Notes under the pieces: model-generated
Seen by the model: the letters and a program-made list of their open reading frames with translations, nothing else
Told to the model about the DNA's origin: nothing
Database searches by the model: none
Shown: positions 44,768 through 54,592 of the stretch, in pieces
Numbering within the stretch: the stretch's first letter is position 1
How the letters are laid out: every line of letters begins with the position of its first letter
DNA from: Solidesulfovibrio magneticus RS-1
GTDB taxonomy: Bacteria; Desulfobacterota; Desulfovibrionia; Desulfovibrionales; Desulfovibrionaceae
Direction: 5' to 3'
Assembly (NCBI RefSeq): GCF_000010665.1
Contig: NC_012796.1
Coordinates: 2,819,501-2,883,500 of the forward strand
DNA length: 64,000 bases
Position numbers and translations under genes: made by a program

Positions 44768-46801
44768 CTAGGCGGCGCTGTCCTCGGGGGCAAAGCTCAA
44801 ACGGAAAAAAGCCCCCTCGCCGCTGCTTCCAAACGACAGGGTACCCCGCAATTGGCGGGTGAGCTGCACCACGAGCTGCATCCCCAGGGTACGCGTGGCA
44901 TCGGGATGAAACCCCGGGGGCAAGCCCGCGCCATCGTCTTCGACAGTGATATGGGCCAGGACACCATCGCGCTCCAGCCGCACCCGGATGGCCCCGGTAT
45001 CCCGGCTGGCCAGTCCGTGCTTGACCGCGTTGGTGAGCAACTCGTTGACGACAAGCCCAACAGGAATGGCCTTGTCCACGGACACCCGGCAATCGGCCAA
45101 GCTGAGGGCAAAGCCGACGCTTTTGGCTCCGCGCAACGCATGGACCACCTTGGGAGCCAGCCGCTCCAGATACTCCTTGATGTCCACACGGGCCAGATCG
45201 CCCGAACGGTAAAGTTCCTCGTGAATAAGGGCCATGGAAGCGATGCGGTTGCGGCTTTCTTCCAGCGCGCCTTGCAAAACAGGGTCGCTCATCGCGTCTT
45301 TTTGCAAAAACAGCAGACTCGAAATGATTTGCAGATTGTTCTTGACCCGATGATGCACTTCCTTGAGCAGCACTTCCTTTTCAGCCAGGGAGTCGCGCAA
45401 TTCCCGTTCCCTGATTTTTTCCGCCGTCATGTCGCGGATGACGCCGACAATGAAGCGCTGGCCTCGGTGATCGACAAAAAGCCCCTTGCGCGTCAGCAGT
45501 GTGCGCACCTGTCCCGTGGCGTCGGTCAGGTACTCCTCGTACAAATCGGGTTGGCCGGTCTCCAAAACGATGTTGTCGCGCTCGACAAAGACCGTCGCCT
45601 GCTCGATGGGCACGAAATCCTCGTCGCTCTTGCCAATAAGAACCTCGGCCGGCTGCCCAAGCATGGCGCACAGGGCCTCGTTGACCAGGACAAAACGGTG
45701 GGCGCTGTCCTTGACGAAAACCGGATCGGGAATGGCTTCCAGAATAAGCGTGCTGAATTGCCTGGAAAGTTCCAGTTCCGTCTCGGCCCGTTTGCGGTCG
45801 CTGATGTCGCGCGAAACGGCGATAAAACCGCGGAATGCGCCAGATTGGTCGAAAACGCCTCGAATCATGGACTCCAGCCACACTATGGAGCCGTCCCGGC
45901 GATAGGCTTCGATTTCAAGCTTGCGCACGAAATTGCTGTCCACGGGCTTTGCCGGGTCCAAGTGGAAAGCCTCTAGGACACGCCGGGCCGAATCCGGCGT
46001 CATGCCGACGTCCAGGGGCCGGGCCAGGGCTTCGGCAACGGAAAAACCCAGCAGCCGGGTCACCGAGGGGCTCACGTACGTGAGCCCCAGGTTTTCGTCA
46101 AAAATATTGATGAGGTCGTGGGCATTGTCGGCCAAGAGTCGATACTGGCGCTCGCTGCGGCGCAGGCTGCGCTCCGCGGCCTTGCGCGGCCCCACATCCC
46201 GCATGAAGACCAACGCGCCGGGACCGCCGTTGACGTCGAAGGGCACGGCCGCCACTTCCGCTTCGATCATGCCGCCGTCGAGGCGGCGGTAACGCTGTTC
46301 GCGCAGTAAAGCCGGCACGCGCTCAATAATGTTCTGCCGGATGCGTTCACGGACCGAAGCCTGAACTTCTCCGTCCACGAAATCCATGATCTCCCGGCCT
46401 TCTATGGCCTGGGGCGACGGCGCGCCAAACAGCTTGGCCGCTTCCGGGTTGGCGTACAGAAACCGCACGCCGTCGTGGATAAGGATGGCGTCCGGGGCGA
46501 ACTCCACCACCAACCGATGGCGCTCCTCGCTGTCTCGCAGTTCCTGTTCCTTGTGGCGATAGGCGTCGTCGTAGCGGCGTAGCAAGGTGTAAAGCAGCAC
46601 CGAGGTCAGGCCCACAAAGAAGAACCCCTTGAGGGAGGATACCCGCAACAGGATGTCCGGATCGTGCCGGAACAAGGCGTCGGCCAGATTGTCCGAGCCA
46701 AGAATCCAGACCAGCCCAAACAGGGCGTAGAGGAGTGAAACACGGGTCGGCATGGGGCCAAGCCAGCGGGACAGGCGGCTTGTGGGCTCGGGAATCGGCA
46801 T
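44768..46801 (-). CDS. Multi-PAS sensor histidine kinase (HisKA_2/HWE type)
   Basis: A 677-residue kinase with two N-terminal membrane helices (SLLYALFGLVWILGSDNLADAL, GFFFVGLTSVLLYTLL). At least three PAS domains follow (RHRLVVEFAPDAILIHDG, RQYRLLADNAHDLINIFDENLG, STLILEAIPDPVFVKDSAH). The dimerisation box is LKEVHHRVKNNLQIISSLLFLQ with the phosphorylated histidine at 483/484, the HisKA_2/HWE pattern. ATPase motifs are VNELLTNAVKHGLA and VEDDGAGLPPG. No receiver is fused or adjacent. Minus strand, 64 bp after the HPPD-like gene. Confidence 0.92.
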   Translation of the reverse strand: MPIPEPTSRLSRWLGPMPTRVSLLYALFGLVWILGSDNLADALFRHDPDILLRVSSLKGFFFVGLTSVLLYTLLRRYDDAYRHKEQELRDSEERHRLVVEFAPDAILIHDGVRFLYANPEAAKLFGAPSPQAIEGREIMDFVDGEVQASVRERIRQNIIERVPALLREQRYRRLDGGMIEAEVAAVPFDVNGGPGALVFMRDVGPRKAAERSLRRSERQYRLLADNAHDLINIFDENLGLTYVSPSVTRLLGFSVAEALARPLDVGMTPDSARRVLEAFHLDPAKPVDSNFVRKLEIEAYRRDGSIVWLESMIRGVFDQSGAFRGFIAVSRDISDRKRAETELELSRQFSTLILEAIPDPVFVKDSAHRFVLVNEALCAMLGQPAEVLIGKSDEDFVPIEQATVFVERDNIVLETGQPDLYEEYLTDATGQVRTLLTRKGLFVDHRGQRFIVGVIRDMTAEKIRERELRDSLAEKEVLLKEVHHRVKNNLQIISSLLFLQKDAMSDPVLQGALEESRNRIASMALIHEELYRSGDLARVDIKEYLERLAPKVVHALRGAKSVGFALSLADCRVSVDKAIPVGLVVNELLTNAVKHGLASRDTGAIRVRLERDGVLAHITVEDDGAGLPPGFHPDATRTLGMQLVVQLTRQLRGTLSFGSSGEGAFFRLSFAPEDSAA

Positions 46802-46865
46802 GGATTTCCGCTCCGGGAGCCGGATCGCCGGCGCAGTGGCCGTAAGGGCGGTCGACCCGTTCCGG

Positions 46866-47972
46866 TTATTGGTTTTCCGTGGCCTTGGTGAGCCGGGTCA
46901 CGTTGCTTTTGGTGAAAAACCCGTCAAACCCGTCATAGCGCTCAATGTACTCGTTGACCAGCATGGTGCGCGGCGACATGGCTGAAAAAATCTGTTTGAG
47001 GCCTTCCTCCCGGGAGCCGACCAGCTCCGAAAGAAAGCCCATGCCGTCGGCGACAAGGCCGGCCACCACGTCTTCGATGCCGTCGGCCGTAAAGGCCATG
47101 TGATGGGGCCGCAGGCCGTAGTTGGCGATAAACGCCTCGGTGGGGCCGCCGTCTCCCCCGCTGTCCGGAGAAGCGATGCCCGAGGTGAACACCTGGGCGT
47201 AGTCGCCGTCGCGAAGCCGGGCCACGTTGGTGATGGAATTGAGCGATTCGACGTAGACCGCGAAATCAAAGCGGTAGTTGGTCAGTTCCAGAAACTCCAC
47301 GATGGCCGCGTCGCGGTGGGCGGCCCGCACCCGCGTGGCCACGTGGTCCAGGCCGCCGATGCGGGCGAGATAGGGACGCGCGGCGGCGTCCGGCCCGGCC
47401 GGAGCCAGGGGCAGGAGGTTGGACCGGCCATGGACGTAGGCTCCGGGACGGCCGTTCCACTGGATAAACCCCAGGGCGTTGCCGGTATGGGCCGAAGGTT
47501 TGGTCTCGATGTAGGAAAAGACGTTGGTGACCACGGGCTCGGGGGTGGCGAAGGCGACTCCCCGGCCACGCTGGATGGACACGTAACGGGCCAGGTCGGG
47601 GCAGTCGAAAACAAAGGTTTCCAGACGGCCGGGGGCGGCTCCGGCGGTTTTGTGGCCGCCGTTGTAGGCGACAAAGGGATTGGGTTGGCCGGCCGGTCGG
47701 CTTTTGAGCAGAAAATCCGCGCCTTCGAGATCGCGCAGCAGGATTGCCGGGCCGCCGCCAGGGCTCAAGGGATGGTCCAGGGCGGCCTCGAAGCGCAGGC
47801 TCGTGCCGCCAAGGAGTTCCTCGGCCGCCGGCACGAGGTCGGCCTCGGCCACGTTTATGACCACGGCGGCCAGATTACCGACCAGCCCGTCGAGGCCGTC
47901 CTTGCGCCGACGGGTCAAGGCTCTCTCGACTTCCCGCAGCAATTTTGCGTCGTCGTTGACAAAAGCTTCCAT
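46866..47972 (-). CDS. 4-hydroxyphenylpyruvate dioxygenase-like VOC protein
   Basis: A 368-residue protein of the vicinal-oxygen-chelate superfamily with two repeats, like HPPD or hydroxymandelate synthase. The metal ligands are in place: His in GGLDHVATRV, His in LRPHHMAFTADGI and Glu in MLVNEYIERYDGFDGFFTKSNV. The last segment, which in true HPPD forms the substrate gate, differs from the canonical GFGxGNF, so substrate is uncertain. HPPD needs oxygen, odd for an anaerobe; oxygen consumption/defence or another 2-oxo-acid reaction is possible. It starts 26 bp after priA and shares its strand. Confidence 0.75.
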   Translation of the reverse strand: MEAFVNDDAKLLREVERALTRRRKDGLDGLVGNLAAVVINVAEADLVPAAEELLGGTSLRFEAALDHPLSPGGGPAILLRDLEGADFLLKSRPAGQPNPFVAYNGGHKTAGAAPGRLETFVFDCPDLARYVSIQRGRGVAFATPEPVVTNVFSYIETKPSAHTGNALGFIQWNGRPGAYVHGRSNLLPLAPAGPDAAARPYLARIGGLDHVATRVRAAHRDAAIVEFLELTNYRFDFAVYVESLNSITNVARLRDGDYAQVFTSGIASPDSGGDGGPTEAFIANYGLRPHHMAFTADGIEDVVAGLVADGMGFLSELVGSREEGLKQIFSAMSPRTMLVNEYIERYDGFDGFFTKSNVTRLTKATENQ

Positions 47973-47998
47973 CGGCCATGGCCTCCAAGGCTATCGGT

Positions 47999-50377
47999 TC
48001 ACAGCATGTCCACCGGGTCCAGGTCCAGGGTACAGCGCACCTTGTCCGCCTTCTCCAGGGTTTTGGCCCCGGCGGCGAACACCTGGCGCACCCCGGGCCA
48101 ATCCGGCGATTTGATGAGGCAGTGCAACCGCCGCCGACCAGCGACCAGGGCCAAGGGCGCGGGCGCCGGCCCCAGCAGGCGCGCCCCGACGGCGGCCGCC
48201 GACCGGCGCATTGCCTCGCCGGCCGCGGCGGCCAGGGCGTAGCCTTCCTCGTAGTCCCGGGGAAAACTCAGGCGCACCAGGCCCAGGCGCACAAATGGCG
48301 GATAACACAACCGGCGGCGGCGGGAAAGCTCCTCGTCGAAAAAGCCCTCGTAATCGCCACGAAGGACATAACCAAAAAAAGGATCCTCGGGCATCCGGGT
48401 CTGGATGAGCACCCTGCCCGGCCGCTCGCCCCGGCCGGCCCGGCCTGCCACCTGGGTAAGCAGTTGAAAGGCCCGTTCCGAGGCCCGGTAATCCGGCAGG
48501 TTGCGGCCCAGGTCGGCGTCAGCGGCGATAACCAGGGTGACGTCCGGGAAATGATGGCCCTTGGACAGCATCTGGGTGCCGACCAGCACCCGGGAACGGC
48601 CGGCGGCGAAATCGGCCAGCACGGCCCGGGCCTCTTCGGGACGACGGGCCACGTCGCGGTCAAGGCGGGCCACGGCCGCCTCGGCCGGCAACACGCCGGC
48701 CAGCTGTTCTTCAAGCATCTCCGCGCCCACGCCCATGGGCAAAAAGCTCGTGCCGCCGCAGCCCGGACAGGGCGAGGGATGGGGCCGGGCATGGCCGCAG
48801 TAGTGGCACACCAGCCGCTCCCGGTCCTTGTGGAAGGTGAGCGACAGGTCACAGTGGGGGCAGCGCACCGGGGTTTCGCAATCGAGGCAGAAGAGCAGCG
48901 GCGCATAGCCCCGGCGGTTGAGGAGAATCATGGCCTGGCCGCCCTCGGCCACGGTTTGGGCCAGGGCGGCGGCGCTTGCGTCGGTGAGCACGCCGACCCG
49001 GTCGCCGGTTTCGCGGTTAACGGCCGAACCCGTGAGCTTGGCCGCGCCGCGCATGTCCACGATTTCCACGCGCGGCATTCCGCCCCCGCCCACCCGGCGC
49101 TCTAAACGCACCATGGGCACATGGCCGGACTGGGCGGCATGGAACGTCTTGACGTCCGGCGTGGCCGACCCCAGGACAAAAAGCGCCCCGGATTGCCTGG
49201 CCCGGAAAAAACCCACTTCCTTGGCCTGATAGGGCAGCCGGTCTTCCTGCTTGAAAGCCCCGTCGTGCTCTTCGTCGAGGACAATAAGCCCAAGGTCGCG
49301 CAGCGGCAGGAGCAAAGCCGAGCGCGTACCGGCCACGATGGCCGGCGGTGACCCGCCGCCGCAGCGCCAGAAAAGCGCCTCGCGCAGGGCCGGCGACTGG
49401 TAGCCGTGGTAAAAAGCCGGCCCGACTTCGGGAAAGGCCCGGCAGGCTGCCCGGTGGAGCTTTTCCGCCAGGGCCACTTCCGGGGCCAAAAGCAAGACCT
49501 GGCGGCCCCGTTCCAGGGTGCGGCGCACAAGTTCCATATAAAGGCGCGTCTTGCCGCTGCCGGTGACCCCGTAGACCAGCCGGGCCGCGCCATCGGGGCT
49601 GTCCAAGGCCGGCAGCAGGCTGTCCATGGCGGCGGCCTGTTCGTCGGTGAGCGGCGGCAAGGCAACGGCGGCGGACGTCTCGGCCGGCTGGACCTGGGCC
49701 GCTGTTTCGAGCTCCTCGATGCGCACCAGCCCCAGTTCCGCCAGCCGGCGCACCAGAGGCAGGGTGCCCGGGCCGAGCTTAGCCTTAAGTTCGGACAGGG
49801 CCATGGGGCCAGCGTCGCACAGGGCGTCGAGGACCGCCACCTGCTTGGCCGCGCCGGGCCGCACCGGCCAGGGCGGCGAGGCGGCAAGACAGCACAGCGG
49901 ATCGCTCTCCCCGGCTTCCAGGCGGCAGGCCATGGTCCCGTCCCGCCAGGCCGGGGCGAGTTCCAAACGTTCATCAGAGGATTTGCGCCACAACGCAGTT
50001 GCGGTCAGAGCCTTGGGCAGGCCGGCGGCGCGGCAGGTAAAGACCACCTTGGCCGAGCGCAGCCCACGCGGCAGGATGGCCCCGAGGATGCGGCCAACCG
50101 TGGCCATATGCCGGCTGGCCAGGGAGGCGGCCAGTTCCAGATAGCCGGCGTCGCAAAGCGGCGCGCGCTCCAGGGGCCACAGGGCCGGGCGCAGGGTCAC
50201 GCCCGGGGGCGCGGCGACGCCGCAGCCGGCCACCACGCCCACGCGCAGCGTCCTGCCAACCGGAACCAGCAGGCGCAGGCCCACCGGAAAGTCGGCGAGG
50301 GCAAACCCGTCCGGCACGGCATAGGTCAGCACGCTAAAAGGCGGGGTGGTCAGGGCGACGGCCAGGGCGTCGTTCAT
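47999..50377 (-). CDS. priA: Primosomal protein N' (replication restart helicase)
   Basis: Superfamily 2 DNA helicase that reloads the replisome at stalled forks. 792 residues, slightly longer than E. coli PriA. Walker A VYGVTGSGKTRLY, the DExH box LIVLDEEHDGAFKQEDRLPY, VLGSATPDVKTFH and a zinc-binding block with paired cysteines (CLDCETPVRCPHC, CHYCGH, CPGCGG) are present; the C-terminal helicase motifs are VLVGTQMLSKGHHFPDVTLV and TQVAGRAGRGERPGRVLIQT. A strong terminator stands just before its start, so a separate promoter is needed, not identified. Confidence 0.96.
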   Translation of the reverse strand: MNDALAVALTTPPFSVLTYAVPDGFALADFPVGLRLLVPVGRTLRVGVVAGCGVAAPPGVTLRPALWPLERAPLCDAGYLELAASLASRHMATVGRILGAILPRGLRSAKVVFTCRAAGLPKALTATALWRKSSDERLELAPAWRDGTMACRLEAGESDPLCCLAASPPWPVRPGAAKQVAVLDALCDAGPMALSELKAKLGPGTLPLVRRLAELGLVRIEELETAAQVQPAETSAAVALPPLTDEQAAAMDSLLPALDSPDGAARLVYGVTGSGKTRLYMELVRRTLERGRQVLLLAPEVALAEKLHRAACRAFPEVGPAFYHGYQSPALREALFWRCGGGSPPAIVAGTRSALLLPLRDLGLIVLDEEHDGAFKQEDRLPYQAKEVGFFRARQSGALFVLGSATPDVKTFHAAQSGHVPMVRLERRVGGGGMPRVEIVDMRGAAKLTGSAVNRETGDRVGVLTDASAAALAQTVAEGGQAMILLNRRGYAPLLFCLDCETPVRCPHCDLSLTFHKDRERLVCHYCGHARPHPSPCPGCGGTSFLPMGVGAEMLEEQLAGVLPAEAAVARLDRDVARRPEEARAVLADFAAGRSRVLVGTQMLSKGHHFPDVTLVIAADADLGRNLPDYRASERAFQLLTQVAGRAGRGERPGRVLIQTRMPEDPFFGYVLRGDYEGFFDEELSRRRRLCYPPFVRLGLVRLSFPRDYEEGYALAAAAGEAMRRSAAAVGARLLGPAPAPLALVAGRRRLHCLIKSPDWPGVRQVFAAGAKTLEKADKVRCTLDLDPVDML

Positions 50378-50385
50378 GGCATGGC

Positions 50386-50421
50386 AAAAAAATCGCCCGG
50401 GAGGCTTACGCCCCCGGGCGA
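50386..50421 (-). terminator. Intrinsic terminator after galU
   Basis: Read leftward: TCGCCCGGG, an 11-nt loop, CCCGGGCGA, then seven Ts. It closes the ftsH-folP-cdaA-cdaR-glmM-galU transcript 28 bp after the galU stop. Confidence 0.92.
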
Positions 50422-50449
50422 CAAAAAGGTGCGGACAAGGGCGACGGGC

Positions 50450-51322
50450 CTAGTTGCCAAACGGCAAAAGCTCACGCAGGCGAGGCACCAGGGACTCGCG
50501 CAGAACCTCGTCGTGCAGGGCGAAGTAGATGTTGGCGGTGAGGTAGTCGACCCAGTCGCCGGCGTCGAAGCGCTGGCCCTGAATCTTGACGGCGAGCAGG
50601 CGGTTGTTGCCGGCCAAGCCTTTGAGGGCGTCGGTGAGCTGAATCTCGCCGCCGTGGCCCGGGGTGACCTTCTCCAGGTGGTAGAAGATGTCCGGGAACA
50701 GCACATAGCGGCCGACGATGGCCAGCCGCGACGGGGCTTCGTTGACCTTGGGCTTTTCCACCAGATCGCGCACCCGGTACATGCCCGGGGCGAATTCCTC
50801 GCCGTCGATGATGCCGTAGCGGGAAACCATGTGCGGCGGAACTTCCATGACGCCTATGACCGGCATGTGCTCGGTCATGGCCACGGTCAAGAGCTGCTTG
50901 ATGCCCGGTTCCATGCTGAACATGAGGTCGTCGCCGACCATGACGGCAAAGGGATCGTTCTTGCAGACCTCGCGGGCGCACAGCACGGCATGCCCCAGGC
51001 CCAGCTGCTTTTTCTGACGAACGGAAATGATGTTGACCATCTCCGCCACTTCCCGGACCATCTTGAGCATCTCGGTCTTGTTGGTGCGGGTGAGCAGATC
51101 CTCTAAGGTGAGGTTGTAATCGAAGTGGTCTTCGATGATGGTCTTGTTGCGGTTGGTGACGAACACCACGTCCTGAAGCCCCGAGGCTTGCGCTTCCTCG
51201 ACCACGTACTGCACGACGGGTTTGTTGTAGACGGGCAGCATTTCCTTGGGGATGTTCTTCGTGGCCGGCAAGGACCGCGTACCCCATCCGGCGACGGGAA
51301 TGACCACCTTCTTGATTTCCAT
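50450..51322 (-). CDS. galU: UTP-glucose-1-phosphate uridylyltransferase
   Basis: Makes UDP-glucose from UTP and glucose 1-phosphate (the product of Pgm). AAGGAG precedes the ATG at 51322; 290 residues. The nucleotide loop VVIPVAGWGTRSLPATKNIPKEMLPVYNKPVVQYVVEEA, HFDYNLTLEDLL, GLGHAVLCAREV, VMVGDDLMF and the sugar-binding EKPKVNEAPSRLAIVGRYVLFPDIF identify GalU. It is separated from glmM by 199 bp containing GC hairpins and an AT-rich patch, so an extra promoter is possible. Confidence 0.96.
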   Translation of the reverse strand: MEIKKVVIPVAGWGTRSLPATKNIPKEMLPVYNKPVVQYVVEEAQASGLQDVVFVTNRNKTIIEDHFDYNLTLEDLLTRTNKTEMLKMVREVAEMVNIISVRQKKQLGLGHAVLCAREVCKNDPFAVMVGDDLMFSMEPGIKQLLTVAMTEHMPVIGVMEVPPHMVSRYGIIDGEEFAPGMYRVRDLVEKPKVNEAPSRLAIVGRYVLFPDIFYHLEKVTPGHGGEIQLTDALKGLAGNNRLLAVKIQGQRFDAGDWVDYLTANIYFALHDEVLRESLVPRLRELLPFGN

Positions 51323-51521
51323 GCTCTTCTCCTTGAATGCGCGCACTGCCCGGGTATTTTCTCGGAGGCGGCGGCCCGCGCAAACGCGCCGGCCCTCCGG
51401 ATGATGACCTCTCCGCCGAGGCCGCGCCCTCCCCTTTCGGGGCGGCCGGCATCGCCTCGCGAAGTTAATTCGTTTAGATAAACAAGTCCAGCCCCAAAAG
51501 GGAGTTCCAGGGCTCCTCGGC

Positions 51522-52874
51522 TTAAGCCAGAGCCCTGGCCACCACCTCGGCCAGGGAGTCGCACAGCGACTCGACCAGGGCCGCGTCCTGGGCCTCGACC
51601 ATGACCCGGGCCAGGGATTCGGTGCCGGAATAGCGCAACAGCACCCGTCCACGCCCGGAAAGGGTCGCTTCGGCGTCCTTGACCGCGGCTTCGATGGCCG
51701 GGGCCTCGCTGAAAGGGATTTTTCGGGCCACGGGCACGTTGACGAGTTTTTGCGGAAACGGGGACAACAGCGTGGCCAGTTCGGACAGCGGCTTGCCCTT
51801 GCGCACCATGATCTTCATGAGCTGTAGGGCGGCCAGGGTGCCGTCGCCGGTGGTGCTATGATTTAAGAAGATGAGATGTCCGGACTGCTCGCCGCCAAAC
51901 ACCGCGCCCTGGGCCCGCATGGCCTCGACCACGTAGCGGTCGCCCACGGGGGTTCGCAGCAGCCGGCCGCCGTGGTCCTTCATGAACACTTCAAGGGCCA
52001 TGTTGCTCATGACCGTGGCCACGAGCAGATTACCTGGCAAAGCCCCCCGCTCCATAAGATCCAGGGCGCAGATAGCCATGATCTGGTCGCCGTCGAGAAT
52101 CCGCCCCTTTTCGTCGGCCACGATGACCCGGTCAGCGTCACCGTCCAGGGCTATGCCAATGTCGGCCTCGGCCTCGGCGACCATGCGGGCCACCTGCTGG
52201 GGGAAAAGCGAACCCACCCGCTGGTTGATGTTGGAGCCGTCGGGATCGACGCCGATCTTGATGACCTTGGCCCCGAGTTCCTCGAAGACCTGGGGGGTCA
52301 CCCGGTAGGCCGCGCCGTGGGCGCAGTCCAGGACGATCTTGAGGCCCTCGAAGTTGACGTCCAGGGGGATGGAATTTTTGAGAAACACGTTGTAGCGGCC
52401 GGGGCTGTCCTCCAGCTTGAAGGCCCGGCCCACATGGTCGGGATCGGGCAGACGCCAGTCCTGGGCATACCCCTCGACCCGGGCGGCGATCTCGGCTTCC
52501 ACGGCGTCGGGGAGCTTAAAACCCATGTGGTCGAAAAACTTGATGCCGTTGTCGCAGGCCGGGTTGTGGGAAGCCGAAATCACCACGCCCACGTCGGCCC
52601 GCATGTCGCGGGTGAGAAACGAGATGGCCGGCGTCGGCAACGGCCCGGTCAAAAAGACGTCCATGCCGGCGGCGCAAAAGCCTGAGGACAGGGCGTATTC
52701 GTAGATATAGCCGGAACGTCGGGTGTCCTTGCCGATGAGCACCTTGTGGCGGCGGCTGCCGTTTCGAAAGTGCAGGCCGGCCGAGAGAGCCAGGCGCATG
52801 ACCACGTCCGGGGTCATGGGATAGGCGTTAACCCGTCCGCGCAGTCCGTCGGTGCCGAAAAGCTTGTTGTCCAT
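51522..52874 (-). CDS. glmM: Phosphoglucosamine mutase
   Basis: Converts glucosamine 6-phosphate to glucosamine 1-phosphate for UDP-GlcNAc and cell-wall synthesis. 450 residues; the phosphoserine is S102 in [18 protein letters not shown], at the same number as in E. coli. The metal loop is [16 protein letters not shown], the sugar loop [10 protein letters not shown] and the phosphate loop [12 protein letters not shown]. The only ribosome-binding-like AAGGA abuts the start codon with no spacer, so initiation may rely on coupling to cdaR 28 bp upstream. In the classical cdaA-cdaR-glmM order; GlmM is known to bind and inhibit CdaA in Firmicutes. Confidence 0.96.
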   Translation of the reverse strand: MDNKLFGTDGLRGRVNAYPMTPDVVMRLALSAGLHFRNGSRRHKVLIGKDTRRSGYIYEYALSSGFCAAGMDVFLTGPLPTPAISFLTRDMRADVGVVISASHNPACDNGIKFFDHMGFKLPDAVEAEIAARVEGYAQDWRLPDPDHVGRAFKLEDSPGRYNVFLKNSIPLDVNFEGLKIVLDCAHGAAYRVTPQVFEELGAKVIKIGVDPDGSNINQRVGSLFPQQVARMVAEAEADIGIALDGDADRVIVADEKGRILDGDQIMAICALDLMERGALPGNLLVATVMSNMALEVFMKDHGGRLLRTPVGDRYVVEAMRAQGAVFGGEQSGHLIFLNHSTTGDGTLAALQLMKIMVRKGKPLSELATLLSPFPQKLVNVPVARKIPFSEAPAIEAAVKDAEATLSGRGRVLLRYSGTESLARVMVEAQDAALVESLCDSLAEVVARALA

Positions 52875-52902
52875 TCCTTGATTCGGCCGGTTCACGCCGG
52901 CC

Positions 52903-53799
52903 TCATTTGACGGTGAGGGAAACCTTGTCGGGCTTGGCTTCAATGAGCTCGCAGCCCTGGGGCATCTTGACCCGGTAGGAAGCCTCGTACTTGCCCGGCT
53001 GGATGTCGGCAGCCAGTTCCAAGGCGGCCTCGACCAACCCCGGGAAATCCTTGTCGCCGATGATGGCCGCCGGTCCCTTGACCCGCAGCGTGACGGCCTG
53101 GGGCGAAACCTCGGCCTCTCGGCCCTTGGGTTTTTTGACGGCCAGCGGCGCGCGCAGCGTGATCTCCGATTCCTTGGCGGCAAAGCCCATGACCACCTGT
53201 ACGGCCGGCGGCGAGGCATCGACGTCCTCGGGCACGTCCAGGGGCACCCGTTCGTCGTAGCGCGCCGGAATCGGCTGGGGCACGGTAATGGGCTGGGTAC
53301 GGATCTCGCTGATCTTGTCGAGCTTTCCGGCCGGCCCGGACAGGCGCACGGATTCGGGCACGGCCCGCACCGCCGACATGGAATACCCGTCCGGGAGCGA
53401 TGACCGCAGCATCACCTTGACCGGCACGGTCTTGACGGCGCGGCGCTCCACCTCCAGCTCAAGCCGGGCCGGGCGTATCTCCACGGCCTCGTAAACCTTT
53501 GGCAAAACGATATTTCTGGCCTCAAAAAGGACGATGTTGCGTCCCGGAACAATCTTGGACAAGTTGAGGTTGTAGACAAGCTGGGTCTCGTCGATCTTGC
53601 GGGCCACGCCTCTTGGACCGCGCACCAGCACGTCCACCGCCCCCAACATACCGGATTTGATGTAGAGGTCTTCGGGCAACCCCGTCATCTCCACCCGCAT
53701 GGGCATCCAGGCGTCGACTTTTTCCCGGCCTGTGACCAGATACCAGCAAAAAAGCGACAAGGCCAGGGCCAGGGCCAGGTATTGCCAGTTCGATTTCAT
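52903..53799 (-). CDS. cdaR: CdaR/YbbR-domain regulator of CdaA
   Basis: Membrane-anchored regulator of the diadenylate cyclase. The ATG at 53799 overlaps the cdaA stop (ATGA); 298 residues. An N-terminal membrane helix ([20 protein letters not shown]) is followed by YbbR-type beta repeats outside the membrane ([86 protein letters not shown]). In Firmicutes CdaR interacts with CdaA through the membrane. The position between cdaA and glmM makes the assignment safe. Confidence 0.9.
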   Translation of the reverse strand: MKSNWQYLALALALSLFCWYLVTGREKVDAWMPMRVEMTGLPEDLYIKSGMLGAVDVLVRGPRGVARKIDETQLVYNLNLSKIVPGRNIVLFEARNIVLPKVYEAVEIRPARLELEVERRAVKTVPVKVMLRSSLPDGYSMSAVRAVPESVRLSGPAGKLDKISEIRTQPITVPQPIPARYDERVPLDVPEDVDASPPAVQVVMGFAAKESEITLRAPLAVKKPKGREAEVSPQAVTLRVKGPAAIIGDKDFPGLVEAALELAADIQPGKYEASYRVKMPQGCELIEAKPDKVSLTVK

Positions 53800-54563
53800 G
53801 GGCGTTTGGCCGTGAGGTTCCACAACATGTTTTTAAGCGTCAACTCGTCCACCGGGGAGATGAGCTTGCCCCCTTCGGCCACCGACACCACGCCCCGTTC
53901 CTCGGAGACCACAACGGCCAAGGCGTCGGTTTCCTCGGTAATGCCCAGGGCCGCCCGGTGGCGGGTGCCCAGGCTCGCGTCCAGGGGCACGCCGGCGATC
54001 AGCGGCAGGATGCAGCCGGCGGCGGCCACAGTATCACCCTGGATGATGACCGCTCCGTCATGGAGCGGCGTGTCCGGGAAAAAGATGGTGCCGAGCAGTT
54101 CGCGGCTCGGTCTGGCCATGAGTTCCACTCCCCGCTGCACGTAGTCGCCAAGGGGCACCAGACGCTCGAACACAATGAGCGCCCCGGTGCGAGAGCGGGC
54201 CATCTGGAACACGGCCAGGACAATGGCGTCAAGGGCCGCCTCGGATACCTCCTCGCGCCGCCTGGCCCGGAAAAACCCGCGCGTCCCCACTGACGACAAC
54301 CCTTTGCGGATGTCGGCCTGAAACAGGATGATGATGACCAGGAAAATGGAGCCGAGGAAGTTGGTCAAAAGCCAGTGCAGGGTGTTGAGGCCAAATAGGT
54401 CGGAAAGATAGTAGACCACGAGGATCAAGAGAAAACCGTGGAGCACCGTGGCAGCCCGTGTGCCGCGAACAAGAAGCAAGGCCTGGTAGAAGACGAAGGT
54501 TACGGCCGCGATGTCCAGGAGATCACGCCAGGACAGGTGGAAGTTGTCAAAAAAGCTTCCCAT
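53796..54563 (-). CDS. cdaA: Diadenylate cyclase CdaA (c-di-AMP synthase)
   Basis: Makes c-di-AMP from two ATP. From the ATG at 54563 the protein has 255 residues; a longer frame is Arg/Pro-rich noise. Three membrane helices occupy residues about 15-85. The DAC domain carries D169-G-A171 (PLHDGAVII) and R201-H-R203 (LGTRHRAALGITEETDA), the catalytic signatures. Coupled to cdaR by a 4-base overlap, and 29 bp from folP. c-di-AMP controls potassium and osmolyte balance and wall integrity where studied. Confidence 0.94.
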   Translation of the reverse strand: MGSFFDNFHLSWRDLLDIAAVTFVFYQALLLVRGTRAATVLHGFLLILVVYYLSDLFGLNTLHWLLTNFLGSIFLVIIILFQADIRKGLSSVGTRGFFRARRREEVSEAALDAIVLAVFQMARSRTGALIVFERLVPLGDYVQRGVELMARPSRELLGTIFFPDTPLHDGAVIIQGDTVAAAGCILPLIAGVPLDASLGTRHRAALGITEETDALAVVVSEERGVVSVAEGGKLISPVDELTLKNMLWNLTAKRP

Positions 54564-54592
54564 GATGGTACGGTCCTGCGGCGAAAGCCGGC

